From Pseudomonas inefficax (lineage in GTDB: Bacteria; Pseudomonadota; Gammaproteobacteria; Pseudomonadales; Pseudomonadaceae), in the NCBI RefSeq assembly GCF_900277125.1, contig NZ_OPYN01000167.1, positions 1 to 64,000 of the forward strand: DNA of 64,000 nt. The letters run 5' to 3'. Each line of letters begins with the position of its first letter. Position 1 is the first letter of the stretch. The notes under the pieces are model-generated. The model was not told the origin of the DNA and ran no database searches. It saw only the letters and a program-made list of their open reading frames with translations. Below, in pieces: positions 47,777-55,611 of the stretch. The position numbers and the translations under genes are program-made.

Positions 47777-49561
47777 ATGACCTGTATGACCTCCCTCGCC
47801 CTGCCCTTCGAAAAGGAGCTGGTCGTCGATCTCTTCGCCGGTGGCGGCGGCGCCAGCAGCGGTATAGCCGAGGCGTATCGCGAGCCGGACGTTGCGGTAA
47901 ACCACAACCGGGTCGCCTTGGCCGTTCACCGAGCCAATCATCCGAACACCGAACACTACGTTGCCGATGTGTTTGAGGTCGACCCCATCCTGGCAACTAA
48001 AGGTCAGCCGGTCGGCATCCTGTGGGCGTCGCCAGACTGCCGCCACCACAGCAAGGCGAAGGGCGGAAAGCCGCGCAACCGCAAGATTCGCGGCCTGGCC
48101 TGGGTGATAGTCCGCTGGGCCTACCAGACGAGCCCCCGCCTGATCTTCCTTGAGAATGTCGAAGAGTTCGCCGACTGGGGTCCGCTCGACGATGAGGGTC
48201 GCCCGATCAAGGCCGAGAAAGGCCGCACGTTCCAGGCCTTCGTCAACGTGCTGGGCAACGGTATACCGGAAGATCACCCGGATCTGCCGGAGATCCTGGC
48301 CGAGATCGGCGACTACGTGCCCAAGCAAGCGCTGGTGCGCGGCCTGCGCTACAACTTCGAGCACCAGGTGCGGGTCGCTGCGGACCAAGGCGCCCCTACC
48401 ATCCGCAAGCGTCTGTACGGTATCGCCCGACGAGATGGCAAGCCAATCGTCTGGCCGGCGCCTACGCATCACAAGAAGCCGGGCAAGGGCCAAAAGGCCT
48501 GGCGTTCCGCCGCCGAGTGTATCGACTGGGAACTGCAGGGCCGCACGATCTTCCGCGACGACGCTCTGGTGGAAAACACGATGAACCGAATCGCGAAAGG
48601 CCTGTGGCGGCACACCCTGGCCTGCAACGACCCGTTCATAGTCCCGCTGCGCGGCACCTCGAAGTCGCACACCAGCACACACAGCGTGGTCGATCCAGTC
48701 TCGACCATCAGCGGCGGAGGCACGCATCACGCCTTGGTTCAGCCGGCGATGGCCGTGGCCGGCTGCCTCACGGAGCACGCCAACGGATCGACGCAGCGAA
48801 CCTTCGACGCCGAAGAGCCGCTACGGACACAGGTAGCCCAGGTCAAAGGCGGCCACTTCGCGCTGATCTCTGCCAACCTGGTCACGCTGCGCAACGGTTG
48901 CGTCGGGTCACCGGTAGACGGCCCTGTCGGCTGCATCACGCGCAGCGGCGGGCACCACGCCATAGCCTCGGCCCACCTTGAGCAAGCGAACGGCGGGTTC
49001 TACAAAGGCGATGGTCGCAGCGCGGACGATCCGTTCTCGACGATCCTGGGCAAGGGCTCCAACCAGCGCCTGGTCACGGCCTACATGGTCAAGTACTACG
49101 GCGCGGAGAAGGACGGGATCTCGATGCGGGAGCCAGTGCACACCATCCCGTCAAAGGATCGGATGGCAGTCGTGCAGGTCGTCCAGCTGCACAGCCACAC
49201 GCTGACCGACGAGCAACTGGCCGGGGCCCGCAAGTGCGCAGCCTTCATGCGCAAGTACCTGCCGCAGCACTTCACCGAGCACGCCGACGTTGTGATGGTT
49301 GGCGATTACGTGATGGTCGACATCACCCTGCGCATGCTCAAGCCCCACGAGCTGAAGCGCGCCCAAGGCTTCCGGGCCGACTACATCATCGACCGCGGGC
49401 TGTTCCTCGATGAAGAAACCGGCCGGCTGTACTGGAAGCCAATCTCCGGCGCAGACCAGGTGAAGTTGCTGGGCAACAGCGTCTGCAAAGACGAAGCCCG
49501 GGCACTGGTCGCTGCCAATGCCTCCGACCTCATTGAGCTTTATCAGCGACTGGCTGCGTAG
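47777..49561 (+). CDS. DNA cytosine-5 methyltransferase
   Basis: The 594-residue protein has motif I DLFAGGGGASSG (residues 18-29), the catalytic loop SPDCRHHSKAKGG with Cys88, the motif VI ENV in FLENVEEF, the motif VIII-like IRKRLYGIARR and, near the end, motif X LLGNSVCKDEARALV. A long insert between motifs VIII and IX should hold target recognition. It transfers a methyl group to cytosine C5. No restriction partner is nearby, so it probably shields phage DNA from host enzymes. The start at 47777 follows AAGGACC; an upstream ATG at 47729 is less likely. Confidence 0.93.
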   Translation: MTCMTSLALPFEKELVVDLFAGGGGASSGIAEAYREPDVAVNHNRVALAVHRANHPNTEHYVADVFEVDPILATKGQPVGILWASPDCRHHSKAKGGKPRNRKIRGLAWVIVRWAYQTSPRLIFLENVEEFADWGPLDDEGRPIKAEKGRTFQAFVNVLGNGIPEDHPDLPEILAEIGDYVPKQALVRGLRYNFEHQVRVAADQGAPTIRKRLYGIARRDGKPIVWPAPTHHKKPGKGQKAWRSAAECIDWELQGRTIFRDDALVENTMNRIAKGLWRHTLACNDPFIVPLRGTSKSHTSTHSVVDPVSTISGGGTHHALVQPAMAVAGCLTEHANGSTQRTFDAEEPLRTQVAQVKGGHFALISANLVTLRNGCVGSPVDGPVGCITRSGGHHAIASAHLEQANGGFYKGDGRSADDPFSTILGKGSNQRLVTAYMVKYYGAEKDGISMREPVHTIPSKDRMAVVQVVQLHSHTLTDEQLAGARKCAAFMRKYLPQHFTEHADVVMVGDYVMVDITLRMLKPHELKRAQGFRADYIIDRGLFLDEETGRLYWKPISGADQVKLLGNSVCKDEARALVAANASDLIELYQRLAA

Positions 49562-50327
49562 CGTCATTTTCCGAGAACAAATGAACGTCTTGCTGCCAGC
49601 GGTCTAGCAAATACGCGATCTTGGGATGGGCCGCAGGAGCGTTATGAATGATGTCCTGCTCAACGGCACGCAGTTGCCTCTCCACCCCACTTCTCTCCTT
49701 CCTAAATCGAGACGAATGGAGCAGAGCTGAGACAAGATCAAACACCCGAAACCCATCGAAGCCTTGGAAAAACGCCGACTTCAGATGACTGAAGCTGAGT
49801 TTTTCATCAATGAACGTAGCCGCGTCCTTTGATACCAGCACTCGCGAGTACACCGCGTGTTTGCTTTCGAGCTCGTAGGCTTCAATCATCGCTGGCCCAA
49901 ACAACGCCCCACCACGTTCATGCACCAATTTTCCTACAGTTATCCCTCCACGCATCAGCATTCCCAGGCTAAAGAAAAATTGGAAATGGATAATCTGAAC
50001 TGCTCGTAGCAGAAGATCGCAAGCAGCGAAGTTATCTGCAGGGGCTGAGATGACGAAAGAGTCAGAAAACTGTGTGGCTACAAGCCGATACGTTTGGTCG
50101 GCGTGTTCCATTAGCGAATCACCGTAATAGTCCTGGCAAGTCTTCATCCCGTCGACATCCAGAAATGGGATGGCTCCGTACAGAGCCGACTCAAGGCCAC
50201 CGTCTTTGAACTCACTAAAGATCTTGAAGAGCGACGCGGCTATAGCCGGCTCTTGCTCAGCTTGCTTGATAGCCGCTGAGAAGCCCAGCAAGTCGAAAAA
50301 GCATATAAGGCGATTCTCGTAATTCAT
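49530..50327 (-). CDS. Class III nucleotidyl cyclase-like protein, reverse-strand cargo gene
   Basis: The 265-residue protein has the outline of a class III cyclase domain: FFDLLGF (Asp12), FSDSFVIS (Asp89), then RGGITVGKLV and FGPAMIEAYELES (143-155), which match 'F.D..GF', 'GD.f', 'R.Gi..G' and '.G..vn.A..le'. Both metal-binding Asp positions are present, but the Asn and Arg of the usual 'VN.AAR' are not, so activity is uncertain. It runs against the early operon, overlaps the methyltransferase end by 32 bases, and is probably expressed alone. Confidence 0.6.
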   Translation of the reverse strand: MNYENRLICFFDLLGFSAAIKQAEQEPAIAASLFKIFSEFKDGGLESALYGAIPFLDVDGMKTCQDYYGDSLMEHADQTYRLVATQFSDSFVISAPADNFAACDLLLRAVQIIHFQFFFSLGMLMRGGITVGKLVHERGGALFGPAMIEAYELESKHAVYSRVLVSKDAATFIDEKLSFSHLKSAFFQGFDGFRVFDLVSALLHSSRFRKERSGVERQLRAVEQDIIHNAPAAHPKIAYLLDRWQQDVHLFSENDATQPVADKAQ

Positions 50328-50383
50328 CTCATAGACCAAGGATTCGCGAGTCGCGATGTTAACTCATTCGCAAGGAGTTACCC

Positions 50384-50581
50384 ATGCCCACAGAAAACCG
50401 ATCCAGCAACACCGACCCACGCGATGTGTTCATCAGGCTCAACCCACTCGGCCTGGGCGAGGCGGAGCTGCGCAAGGACAGCGCCGGCTTCGAAGACCAG
50501 CGCACCCACAGCGACTATCTGCTGTTCCTGGCGGGGTACCGCGAAACGCACCCAGGCCGAAGCCCCACCCCGAGCCTATAG
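50384..50581 (+). CDS. Hypothetical protein, 65 aa
   Basis: A small polar protein, MPTENRSSNTDPRDVFIRLN, with a strong ribosome binding site (AAGGAG). No motif is recognised. It diverges from the cyclase-like gene. Confidence 0.6.
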   Translation: MPTENRSSNTDPRDVFIRLNPLGLGEAELRKDSAGFEDQRTHSDYLLFLAGYRETHPGRSPTPSL

Positions 50582-50715
50582 CCTAGATGGTTGGTACCGC
50601 TTTCTGGTGGACCATAGAAGAGGCTGAGCGGGATGCGGCCGAGGTAGGTCAGACAGCGGTCGGCCTTGGGCCTATGACCGACTGCAGCTGCGCCAGGCGA
50701 CAGTTCTGAGGCTGC

Positions 50716-51015
50716 TCACCTCGATACGACCTTGCGGGGCGGCGATTGGGCTTCGCTTGCCATGTGACGGGCACGCCCAACACCCCAGGCCATCGCCCGC
50801 GTCATGGTCTCGCCTGGGCGAGAGTCGAAGCTCTCTTCGTGGATCAGCGCTCCACTGGGACCGTAAACACCAATGAACATCTGGGTCGCGCCGATTCTCG
50901 AAAGACGGACCTGGACATCGATTTGCGAACCGTCACTCAACGTTTCGTTGTGGGTTCTGGTGTGTAATTCTGGATCGCCCCACTGCCAGAAGCACTCGCC
51001 ACGCTCCCTTACCAT
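50716..51015 (-). CDS. Hypothetical protein, 99 aa
   Basis: A beta-rich protein, MVRERGECFWQWGDPELHTR, with AAGGA at good distance from the ATG. It lies downstream of an AT-rich, palindrome-bearing region (51060-51150) that probably controls it. No family is recognised. Confidence 0.55.
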   Translation of the reverse strand: MVRERGECFWQWGDPELHTRTHNETLSDGSQIDVQVRLSRIGATQMFIGVYGPSGALIHEESFDSRPGETMTRAMAWGVGRARHMASEAQSPPRKVVSR

Positions 51016-51077
51016 CGTCCTAGGTCCTTAGCTGTTGTGAGAATTATTTCTTATCGCAACAACTAAATTGATTCAAC

Positions 51078-51150
51078 TTATTTGACGCCAAATAAATGAC
51101 CTGTGGACGACCGGCAATAACTTATACAAAGCGCGATTTTATGTATAAGT
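51078..51150. promoter_or_regulatory. AT-rich control region with two palindromes
   Basis: TTATTTG (51078-51084) pairs with CAAATAA (51089-51095), and ACTTATACA (51120-51128) pairs perfectly with TGTATAAGT (51142-51150). They lie upstream of the minus-strand gene at 51015 in a stretch much richer in A and T than its surroundings. They look like operator sites for a regulator not identified here. Confidence 0.55.
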
Positions 51151-51151
51151 A

Positions 51152-51400
51152 TTAGCCGGACTGGACCTCATCCGAATCCCTATCACGGCTCCCTTGGGGT
51201 CTGGGGCCATACAGGTCGGGCGAGTCGAGCGTGGCAGCGAAGCTCATCCACTTTTCAAAGATGTCCCTATGCAGGGCTTGAGTCTCCTTCCACGATAAGT
51301 CTCCCATGCGTCCATAAACCACTTGGTTCATGATCGAAGAGGTCACTGCATCCAGCTCTCTGAGGAGTTGGTATGCCGCAAACTTTTTTTCTAGTGGCAT
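51152..51400 (-). CDS. Hypothetical protein, 82 aa
   Basis: A small helical protein, MPLEKKFAAYQLLRELDAVT, with a natural composition but a weak ribosome binding site. The stop codon touches the 9-bp inverted repeat at 51120-51150. No family is recognised. Confidence 0.5.
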   Translation of the reverse strand: MPLEKKFAAYQLLRELDAVTSSIMNQVVYGRMGDLSWKETQALHRDIFEKWMSFAATLDSPDLYGPRPQGSRDRDSDEVQSG

Positions 51401-51589
51401 TTTTCATCTCGCAAGGCAGCAGAATTCAAACCTGCACTGGTGCTGCGACAGCACTATGGTGCTTTTTGATCCCTGTCACCGTCTGCTGGCACCCACTGGG
51501 CGCCAAACGGCGGTTAGCATCCTGCTCAACATTCATCCTACACCATCCACTTCAATCAGCTGCCGCGATATGGCGGCGAAGGAATCCCC

Positions 51590-52180
51590 GTGCGCGAAGA
51601 AAAAGTTGTGATGTACGAATCCCCCGAAGCCGCCAGCCTCCAGACCGTTACCGGCTGGGTTGATGCGACAGGCCGTTTCTGGGGCAAGGACGAACACATG
51701 GCCCGCTACTGCGGCTCGACCCACCGCCACTGCGCGAAGAACCCAGAGCACCCAATCCATGCCACAACCGGTTGGTGCGAGACCTGTCACGCAGAGAGTC
51801 GGGCCGCCAAGTTTGCAGCCATGCCGAAGCGCGTGTGGGCCGGCGAAGCAATCACTGAATACGACGGCGACCTGTACTTCTTCGACGAGGAAGACCTGCG
51901 GGACTACCTCATCGAACATGAGGTGGATCTGGCCGACCTGAGGCTGGTTTTCTGCACCCCGAACTACCCCAGGCAGATCGACCCGAACGACCACTTTTGC
52001 GATGACCTGCCGGAAGACGGCGAGGTGAGCGACGATCAGCTGCTGGCTGCGTTCGAGCTGCTCAACGAAATGATTGCCAAGTGCCCGCCATTGTCATGGT
52101 CGCCAGGCTATGAAGCGGTTGAGCTGCCCCAAGCATTCATCGACATGGTTGCCAGTGAGCGCCTGGAGGCCCAAGCATGA
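51590..52180 (+). CDS. Hypothetical protein with Cys/His pairs, 196 aa
   Basis: The protein has GSTHRHCAKN and WCETCHAES in its first third, possibly a zinc site, then an acidic C-terminal half. The start is GTG at 51590 with GAAGGA 6 bases upstream. It begins a run of five genes (51590-53382) linked by 4-base overlaps, which includes ASCH and NinX-like proteins. The function is unknown. Confidence 0.65.
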   Translation: MREEKVVMYESPEAASLQTVTGWVDATGRFWGKDEHMARYCGSTHRHCAKNPEHPIHATTGWCETCHAESRAAKFAAMPKRVWAGEAITEYDGDLYFFDEEDLRDYLIEHEVDLADLRLVFCTPNYPRQIDPNDHFCDDLPEDGEVSDDQLLAAFELLNEMIAKCPPLSWSPGYEAVELPQAFIDMVASERLEAQA

Positions 52181-52440
52181 CCCGGCTCGCCCTCTGCTTC
52201 CTGATGCTGGCCACCGGCGCCAGCGCAGCACCTCAGCCCCAAGAGAACGTCATCGACGTACAGCACGACAGCCAGCGCGGCGTCACCTGCTACCTGCTGA
52301 ATGGGATCGGCATCAGCTGCCTTCCCGACAGCCAGCTGCAGGCCGGCAACAAGCGCCAGTTCTCCCCGCACGAAACCCAACCCGAACCTACACCCGCTCT
52401 GGCGCCTGGGCGCTGGATTGATGAGAGGTATCGACTGTGA
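52177..52440 (+). CDS. Small secreted protein, 87 aa
   Basis: The N-terminus MTRLALCFLMLATGASA is a Sec signal peptide with a cleavage site after ASA, so the remaining 70 residues should be periplasmic. Two Cys may form a disulphide. It is coupled to both neighbours by 4-base overlaps. The function is unknown. Confidence 0.65.
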   Translation: MTRLALCFLMLATGASAAPQPQENVIDVQHDSQRGVTCYLLNGIGISCLPDSQLQAGNKRQFSPHETQPEPTPALAPGRWIDERYRL

Positions 52441-52820
52441 AGGCACTTTCAATCAGACAGCCATGGGCCTGGCTGATCATCAGCGGTGGCAAGGACATCG
52501 AGAATCGAACCTGGCACACGAAGTTCCGAGGCCGTTTCTTGGTACACGCCGCCAGCGGCATGACACGTCGTGAGTTTCTCGCGGCCTTTGATTTCATGGC
52601 CTGCAGGGGGATCAAGCCGCCCTTCCCGGTGCCGCCTGACAACTTGTTGCGAGGCGGGGTCATTGGCTCAGTTGAGCTCATCGACAGCGTCGATCACAGC
52701 GAATCGCCTTGGTACATGGGCGAGAAAGGGTTCGTGCTGCGCGATCCAAAGCCGCTCCCGTTTGTCCCGATGAAGGGGCGACTAGGATTCTTTGATGTGC
52801 CCGACGAGGTGCTGGTATGA
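52437..52820 (+). CDS. ASCH-domain protein
   Basis: The 127-residue protein starts with the ASCH signature MKALSIRQPWAWLIISGGKDIENR, here split as MKALSIRQPWAWLII and GGKDIENRTW, followed by GRFLVHAASG and ending GRLGFFDV. ASCH domains are RNA-binding folds related to PUA and act in RNA processing or modification; some cut RNA. The GTG start overlaps the upstream stop (GTGA). Its target is not known. Confidence 0.88.
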   Translation: MKALSIRQPWAWLIISGGKDIENRTWHTKFRGRFLVHAASGMTRREFLAAFDFMACRGIKPPFPVPPDNLLRGGVIGSVELIDSVDHSESPWYMGEKGFVLRDPKPLPFVPMKGRLGFFDVPDEVLV

Positions 52821-53212
52821 CCGACCTGATCGAAGTGAGGGTATCCAACCTGGCCGGCGCTCCGCTTGACTGGGCTGTGGCAATGGCCGAAGGATTCACC
52901 ATCGATCCGGAATGCCGAACAACCGTGTGGCACCCAGGCGGCTTGCCTTGCAGCATAAGCATCCGTGGCGCTGCAGATGGCTTCGGTTGGCGCCCATCCA
53001 CCAACTGGGGACAGGGTGGCCTGCTGATCGACAAGCACAGCGGCACCGCACAGCACATTCCTGGGCTTCCAGATGACCTGCACTACGCAGGCGGCCCCGC
53101 CGGTGCAGGAGTCTGGTGCTACGGCCCCACGGCCCTGATCGCGTTCTGCCGGGGCCTCGTCAACCACAAGCTCGGCGATACCGTCCAAGTGCCGAAGGAG
53201 CTGATGCCATGA
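52817..53212 (+). CDS. NinX-like protein (DUF2591)
   Basis: The 131-residue protein has the DUF2591 pattern, MTDLIEVRVSNLAGAPLDWA, VAMAEG, STNWGQGGLLIDK, and a GPTALIAFCRGLV end. NinX of phages is of unknown function. It overlaps the ASCH gene by 4 bases. Confidence 0.85.
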   Translation: MTDLIEVRVSNLAGAPLDWAVAMAEGFTIDPECRTTVWHPGGLPCSISIRGAADGFGWRPSTNWGQGGLLIDKHSGTAQHIPGLPDDLHYAGGPAGAGVWCYGPTALIAFCRGLVNHKLGDTVQVPKELMP

Positions 53213-53382
53213 AAGCGCGCATGACCTACTGGAACGGCTCCTGGTGGTGCCGCCGTATGGGCTGCACGGGCCAGGGCGCCACCATGAAAGAAGCGTGGGA
53301 CGACATGTGGACGCTGTACTTCGAAGCCGTACGCCCTGCGCGCCCGCAGCCCTTCCATTCGCCGCGCATCCGCTGCGGCTGA
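53209..53382 (+). CDS. Hypothetical protein, 57 aa
   Basis: A small basic protein, MKARMTYWNGSWWCRRMGCT, overlapping the NinX-like stop (ATGA), with a central helix (MKEAWDDMWTLYFEAV). The function is unknown. Pyrimidine-rich sequence follows it (53383-53443). Confidence 0.62.
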   Translation: MKARMTYWNGSWWCRRMGCTGQGATMKEAWDDMWTLYFEAVRPARPQPFHSPRIRCG

Positions 53383-53443
53383 TCCAAGCCTACCCCTCCC
53401 CCTACAACTCAAGCCCGCCGACATGCATGGGCGAGGATTTCCT

Positions 53444-53941
53444 ATGTCCGCAACTCAGCAATTTCATCAAACCGCCAATGACTGCCTGGAGCGCATTGCG
53501 GCCGACCTCTGGCCCGAAGCCAAGCTCGCCCTGGTCATCTACACCCCGAACAAGCCAGAGCTCGACCTTGTGCTCAAGGATAGCGGCCTGAACGTCGACG
53601 AGGTCGTCAACACCCTGCGTCGGCGCGGTGGCCTAGGCCTGGATGGCGAGAACATCTACAAGCGCCTGCTATGTGACGCCGTCATCGGCGCCATGGCTCT
53701 CGGCAAGCAGAACAACAACCCTCCACCAGCTGGCCACTGGGGCCAGGAGTTCTGGGATATCGGGCGAGCCGAAGGCGCGCTGCAAGACAAGCTTGTCCAT
53801 GCCCTGCGCCTGGCACCCAAGGAGCTGGACGCCTGCCAGCGCGTGATCCACTACGCCGGCGGATTCGACCCGGCCTACGTCAACGACGCCCAGGCAGCCA
53901 TCAAGGAAGCCAACTCGGTACTGGACAAAATCCCCGCCTGA
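53444..53941 (+). CDS. Hypothetical protein, 165 aa
   Basis: A soluble helical protein, MSATQQFHQTANDCLERIAA, with GAGG before the ATG. It is the last gene before the excision/integration pair. I do not recognise it. Confidence 0.65.
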   Translation: MSATQQFHQTANDCLERIAADLWPEAKLALVIYTPNKPELDLVLKDSGLNVDEVVNTLRRRGGLGLDGENIYKRLLCDAVIGAMALGKQNNNPPPAGHWGQEFWDIGRAEGALQDKLVHALRLAPKELDACQRVIHYAGGFDPAYVNDAQAAIKEANSVLDKIPA

Positions 53942-53976
53942 CTAGCCTGCCGCCACCGGCGGCGTGGAGACCATCC

Positions 53977-54213
53977 ATGGAACATGCAAGCGAGTTTCTC
54001 GACGAGGAAGAGGTGATCCGCATCACCGGCTACCAGATCCCGAGCAAACAAATCGCCTGGCTGGCCAACAACGGCTGGCAGTACACGCTTACCCGGGCCC
54101 GGCGGCCCGTTGTGGGGCGGGTATACGCCCGCTTGAAAATGGCTGGCGTGAAGCCAAACGCGACGAATGCAACAACTGAAACCTGGACATTGGACTTATC
54201 GCGCGTGGGGTAA
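53977..54213 (+). CDS. DUF4224-like protein, excisionase candidate
   Basis: The 78-residue protein has the DUF4224 pattern (FLDEEEVIRITGYQIPSKQI, then WLANNGWQYTLTRARRPVV), found just upstream of many tyrosine integrase genes. Its size, position (3 bases before the integrase) and likely winged-helix fold make it the best candidate for the recombination directionality factor. That role is inferred. Confidence 0.78.
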   Translation: MEHASEFLDEEEVIRITGYQIPSKQIAWLANNGWQYTLTRARRPVVGRVYARLKMAGVKPNATNATTETWTLDLSRVG

Positions 54214-54216
54214 CGG

Positions 54217-55281
54217 ATGCGCAACAGGAAGGCATCGAACAAGGACCTGCCGCCCAGAATGCTGCGGCGGGTCCGCAAGCTCAAAAGCGGCAAGCTGTGG
54301 GTTGGTTACTACTACGACGGGAGGGATGCAGACGGGAAGCGGCAGGAAGTGCCGCTGGGGACTGACCTCGCTGAGGCCAAGCTGGAATGGGCGCGCCTGG
54401 AGCACAAGGCGAAGCCGAAAGTGATGGCGACGATGGGCGAGCTGTTTGACCGGTACGAGCGGGACATCATCCCGGGCAAGTCACCGCGTACGCAAAAGGA
54501 CAACAAGTACGAGCTGGAGCGCCTGCGCAAGGCTTTCGCTGACGCGCCGATCGAGGCAGTCAGCCCGCCGGTCATTGCCCAGTACCGGGACGCCCGCAGT
54601 GCTAAAACCCGGGCAAACCGGGAGATCGCCCTGCTCTCGCACGTTTTCACCATAGCCATGGAATGGGGCTTTGCCGAGCGCAACCCATGCCTGGCAGTTC
54701 GCCGCAACAAGGAGAAGGTACGAGACTTCTACGCGGCCGACGAAATCTGGGATGCGGTATATGCCGAGGGCGATCAGGGCCTCAAGGACGCTATGGACTT
54801 GGCCTATTTGGCCGGCCAGCGACCCGCCGACACACTGAAGTTCAGCACCGTCGACCTCGACGAAGACTACCTGTGGGTCGACCAGAACAAGACCGACAAG
54901 AAGTTACGCATTCGCCGGCATGTCAATGGCGAGCTGACCGGCCTTGGTCTGTTCATCGAGGCGCTGCTCGAGCGGCGCAAGCTTCAGGGTGTGCGCAACT
55001 CACGCCTCATCACCAACGACTCAGGCCTGCGTATGAGCTGGGAAATGCTGAGGAACCGCTTCAGCGAAGCGCGTGACAAGGCAGCTCGGAAGCTGACCGC
55101 CGATGGCAACACAGACCTGGCAACGAAAGTTCGGCAGTTCCAGTTCCGCGATATTCGACCGAAGGCAGCGTCGGAAATCGAGGACATCAGCCACGCCAGC
55201 CGGCTGCTTGGGCACTCCAAGGAGGAAATCACCAAGCGCGTTTATCGCCGCGTCGGCGAGGTGGTCAGTCCGACCAAGTAA
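54217..55281 (+). CDS. int: Tyrosine integrase of the resident prophage
   Basis: The 354-residue tyrosine recombinase has an N-terminal arm-binding region (LKSGKLWVGYYYDGRDADGK), a SAM-like core-binding domain (about 65-165) and a catalytic domain with Arg in AGQRPADTLKF, QFRDIRPKAASEI (where Arg replaces the usual His of HxxR), LLGHSKEEI (His333) and Tyr343. It catalyses integration at and excision from tRNA-Cys. It points toward the att site and is followed by direct repeats and a terminator. Confidence 0.95.
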   Translation: MRNRKASNKDLPPRMLRRVRKLKSGKLWVGYYYDGRDADGKRQEVPLGTDLAEAKLEWARLEHKAKPKVMATMGELFDRYERDIIPGKSPRTQKDNKYELERLRKAFADAPIEAVSPPVIAQYRDARSAKTRANREIALLSHVFTIAMEWGFAERNPCLAVRRNKEKVRDFYAADEIWDAVYAEGDQGLKDAMDLAYLAGQRPADTLKFSTVDLDEDYLWVDQNKTDKKLRIRRHVNGELTGLGLFIEALLERRKLQGVRNSRLITNDSGLRMSWEMLRNRFSEARDKAARKLTADGNTDLATKVRQFQFRDIRPKAASEIEDISHASRLLGHSKEEITKRVYRRVGEVVSPTK

Positions 55282-55287
55282 AGGGCT

Positions 55288-55322
55288 GATGCGGAAACGA
55301 TACCTGAAGATGCGGAAACGAT
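55288..55322 (+). repeat. Pair of 14-bp direct repeats after the integrase
   Basis: GATGCGGAAACGAT occurs at 55288-55301 and 55309-55322, starts 21 bp apart, between int and the att core. The neighbouring element has a pair with a different sequence in the same place (113-146). They are probably integrase arm sites. Confidence 0.65.
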
Positions 55323-55342
55323 CCGGGTTTTCTACGCACAAA

Positions 55343-55372
55343 GAAAAACCCCGCAGACGTTAATCTGCGGGG
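55343..55372 (-). terminator. tRNA-Cys / integrase terminator
   Basis: CCCCGCAGA (55349-55357) pairs with TCTGCGGGG (55364-55372), with a T-run on the minus strand, downstream of the tRNA. It would also end transcription from int. Its right arm begins the att repeat. Confidence 0.8.
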
Positions 55373-55431
55373 CTTTCGAATGGTGGAGGCCGAGGTCGGA
55401 ATCGAACCGGCGTAGACGGATTTGCAATCCG
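55365..55431. repeat. Right attachment site, 67-bp direct repeat (attR-type)
   Basis: Identical to 192-258. It spans the terminator arm and the tRNA-Cys 3' half through the anticodon loop, so integration restores an intact tRNA at this end. Confidence 0.93.
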
Positions 55432-55457
55432 GAGCATAACCACTTTGCTACTCGGCC
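55384..55457 (-). tRNA. tRNA-Cys (GCA)
   Basis: The 74-nt gene folds as a cloverleaf. The acceptor stem is GGCCGAG/CTCGGCC with discriminator U and encoded CCA. The anticodon stem-loop GGATTGCAAATCC has the anticodon GCA, and the T arm contains GGTTCGATTCC. The 3' half is the prophage attachment site, and its terminator follows at 55343-55372. Confidence 0.95.
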
Positions 55458-55611
55458 TCAAAGGTCGGATCTAGCAGCTTGCGCTTCGCTATCTCCTTGA
55501 AACGCTGAACCTTTTTTAAAGTTTGCTGCGTTTCGATGGGCGCCATTATGTCTTCATTCCTTTAACCTTGCAACCCCCTGAACGAAAAAAAATTTCAACG
55601 GGTTCAAGGTG

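Larger units (their letters stand above)
192..55431. mobile_element. Complete lambdoid siphovirus prophage in tRNA-Cys
   Basis: The element is bounded by a 67-bp perfect direct repeat and carries an integrase beside the intact tRNA. It has a CI/Cro-type switch, replication and nin-type genes, terminase, portal, capsid, a lambda-type tail set (tube, G/GT chaperone, tape measure, M, L, K, I, J), and holin, endolysin and Rz/Rz1. No essential structural gene looks frameshifted, so it could be inducible. About a dozen cargo genes (morons) interrupt the operons, often in the opposite orientation. Confidence 0.93.
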
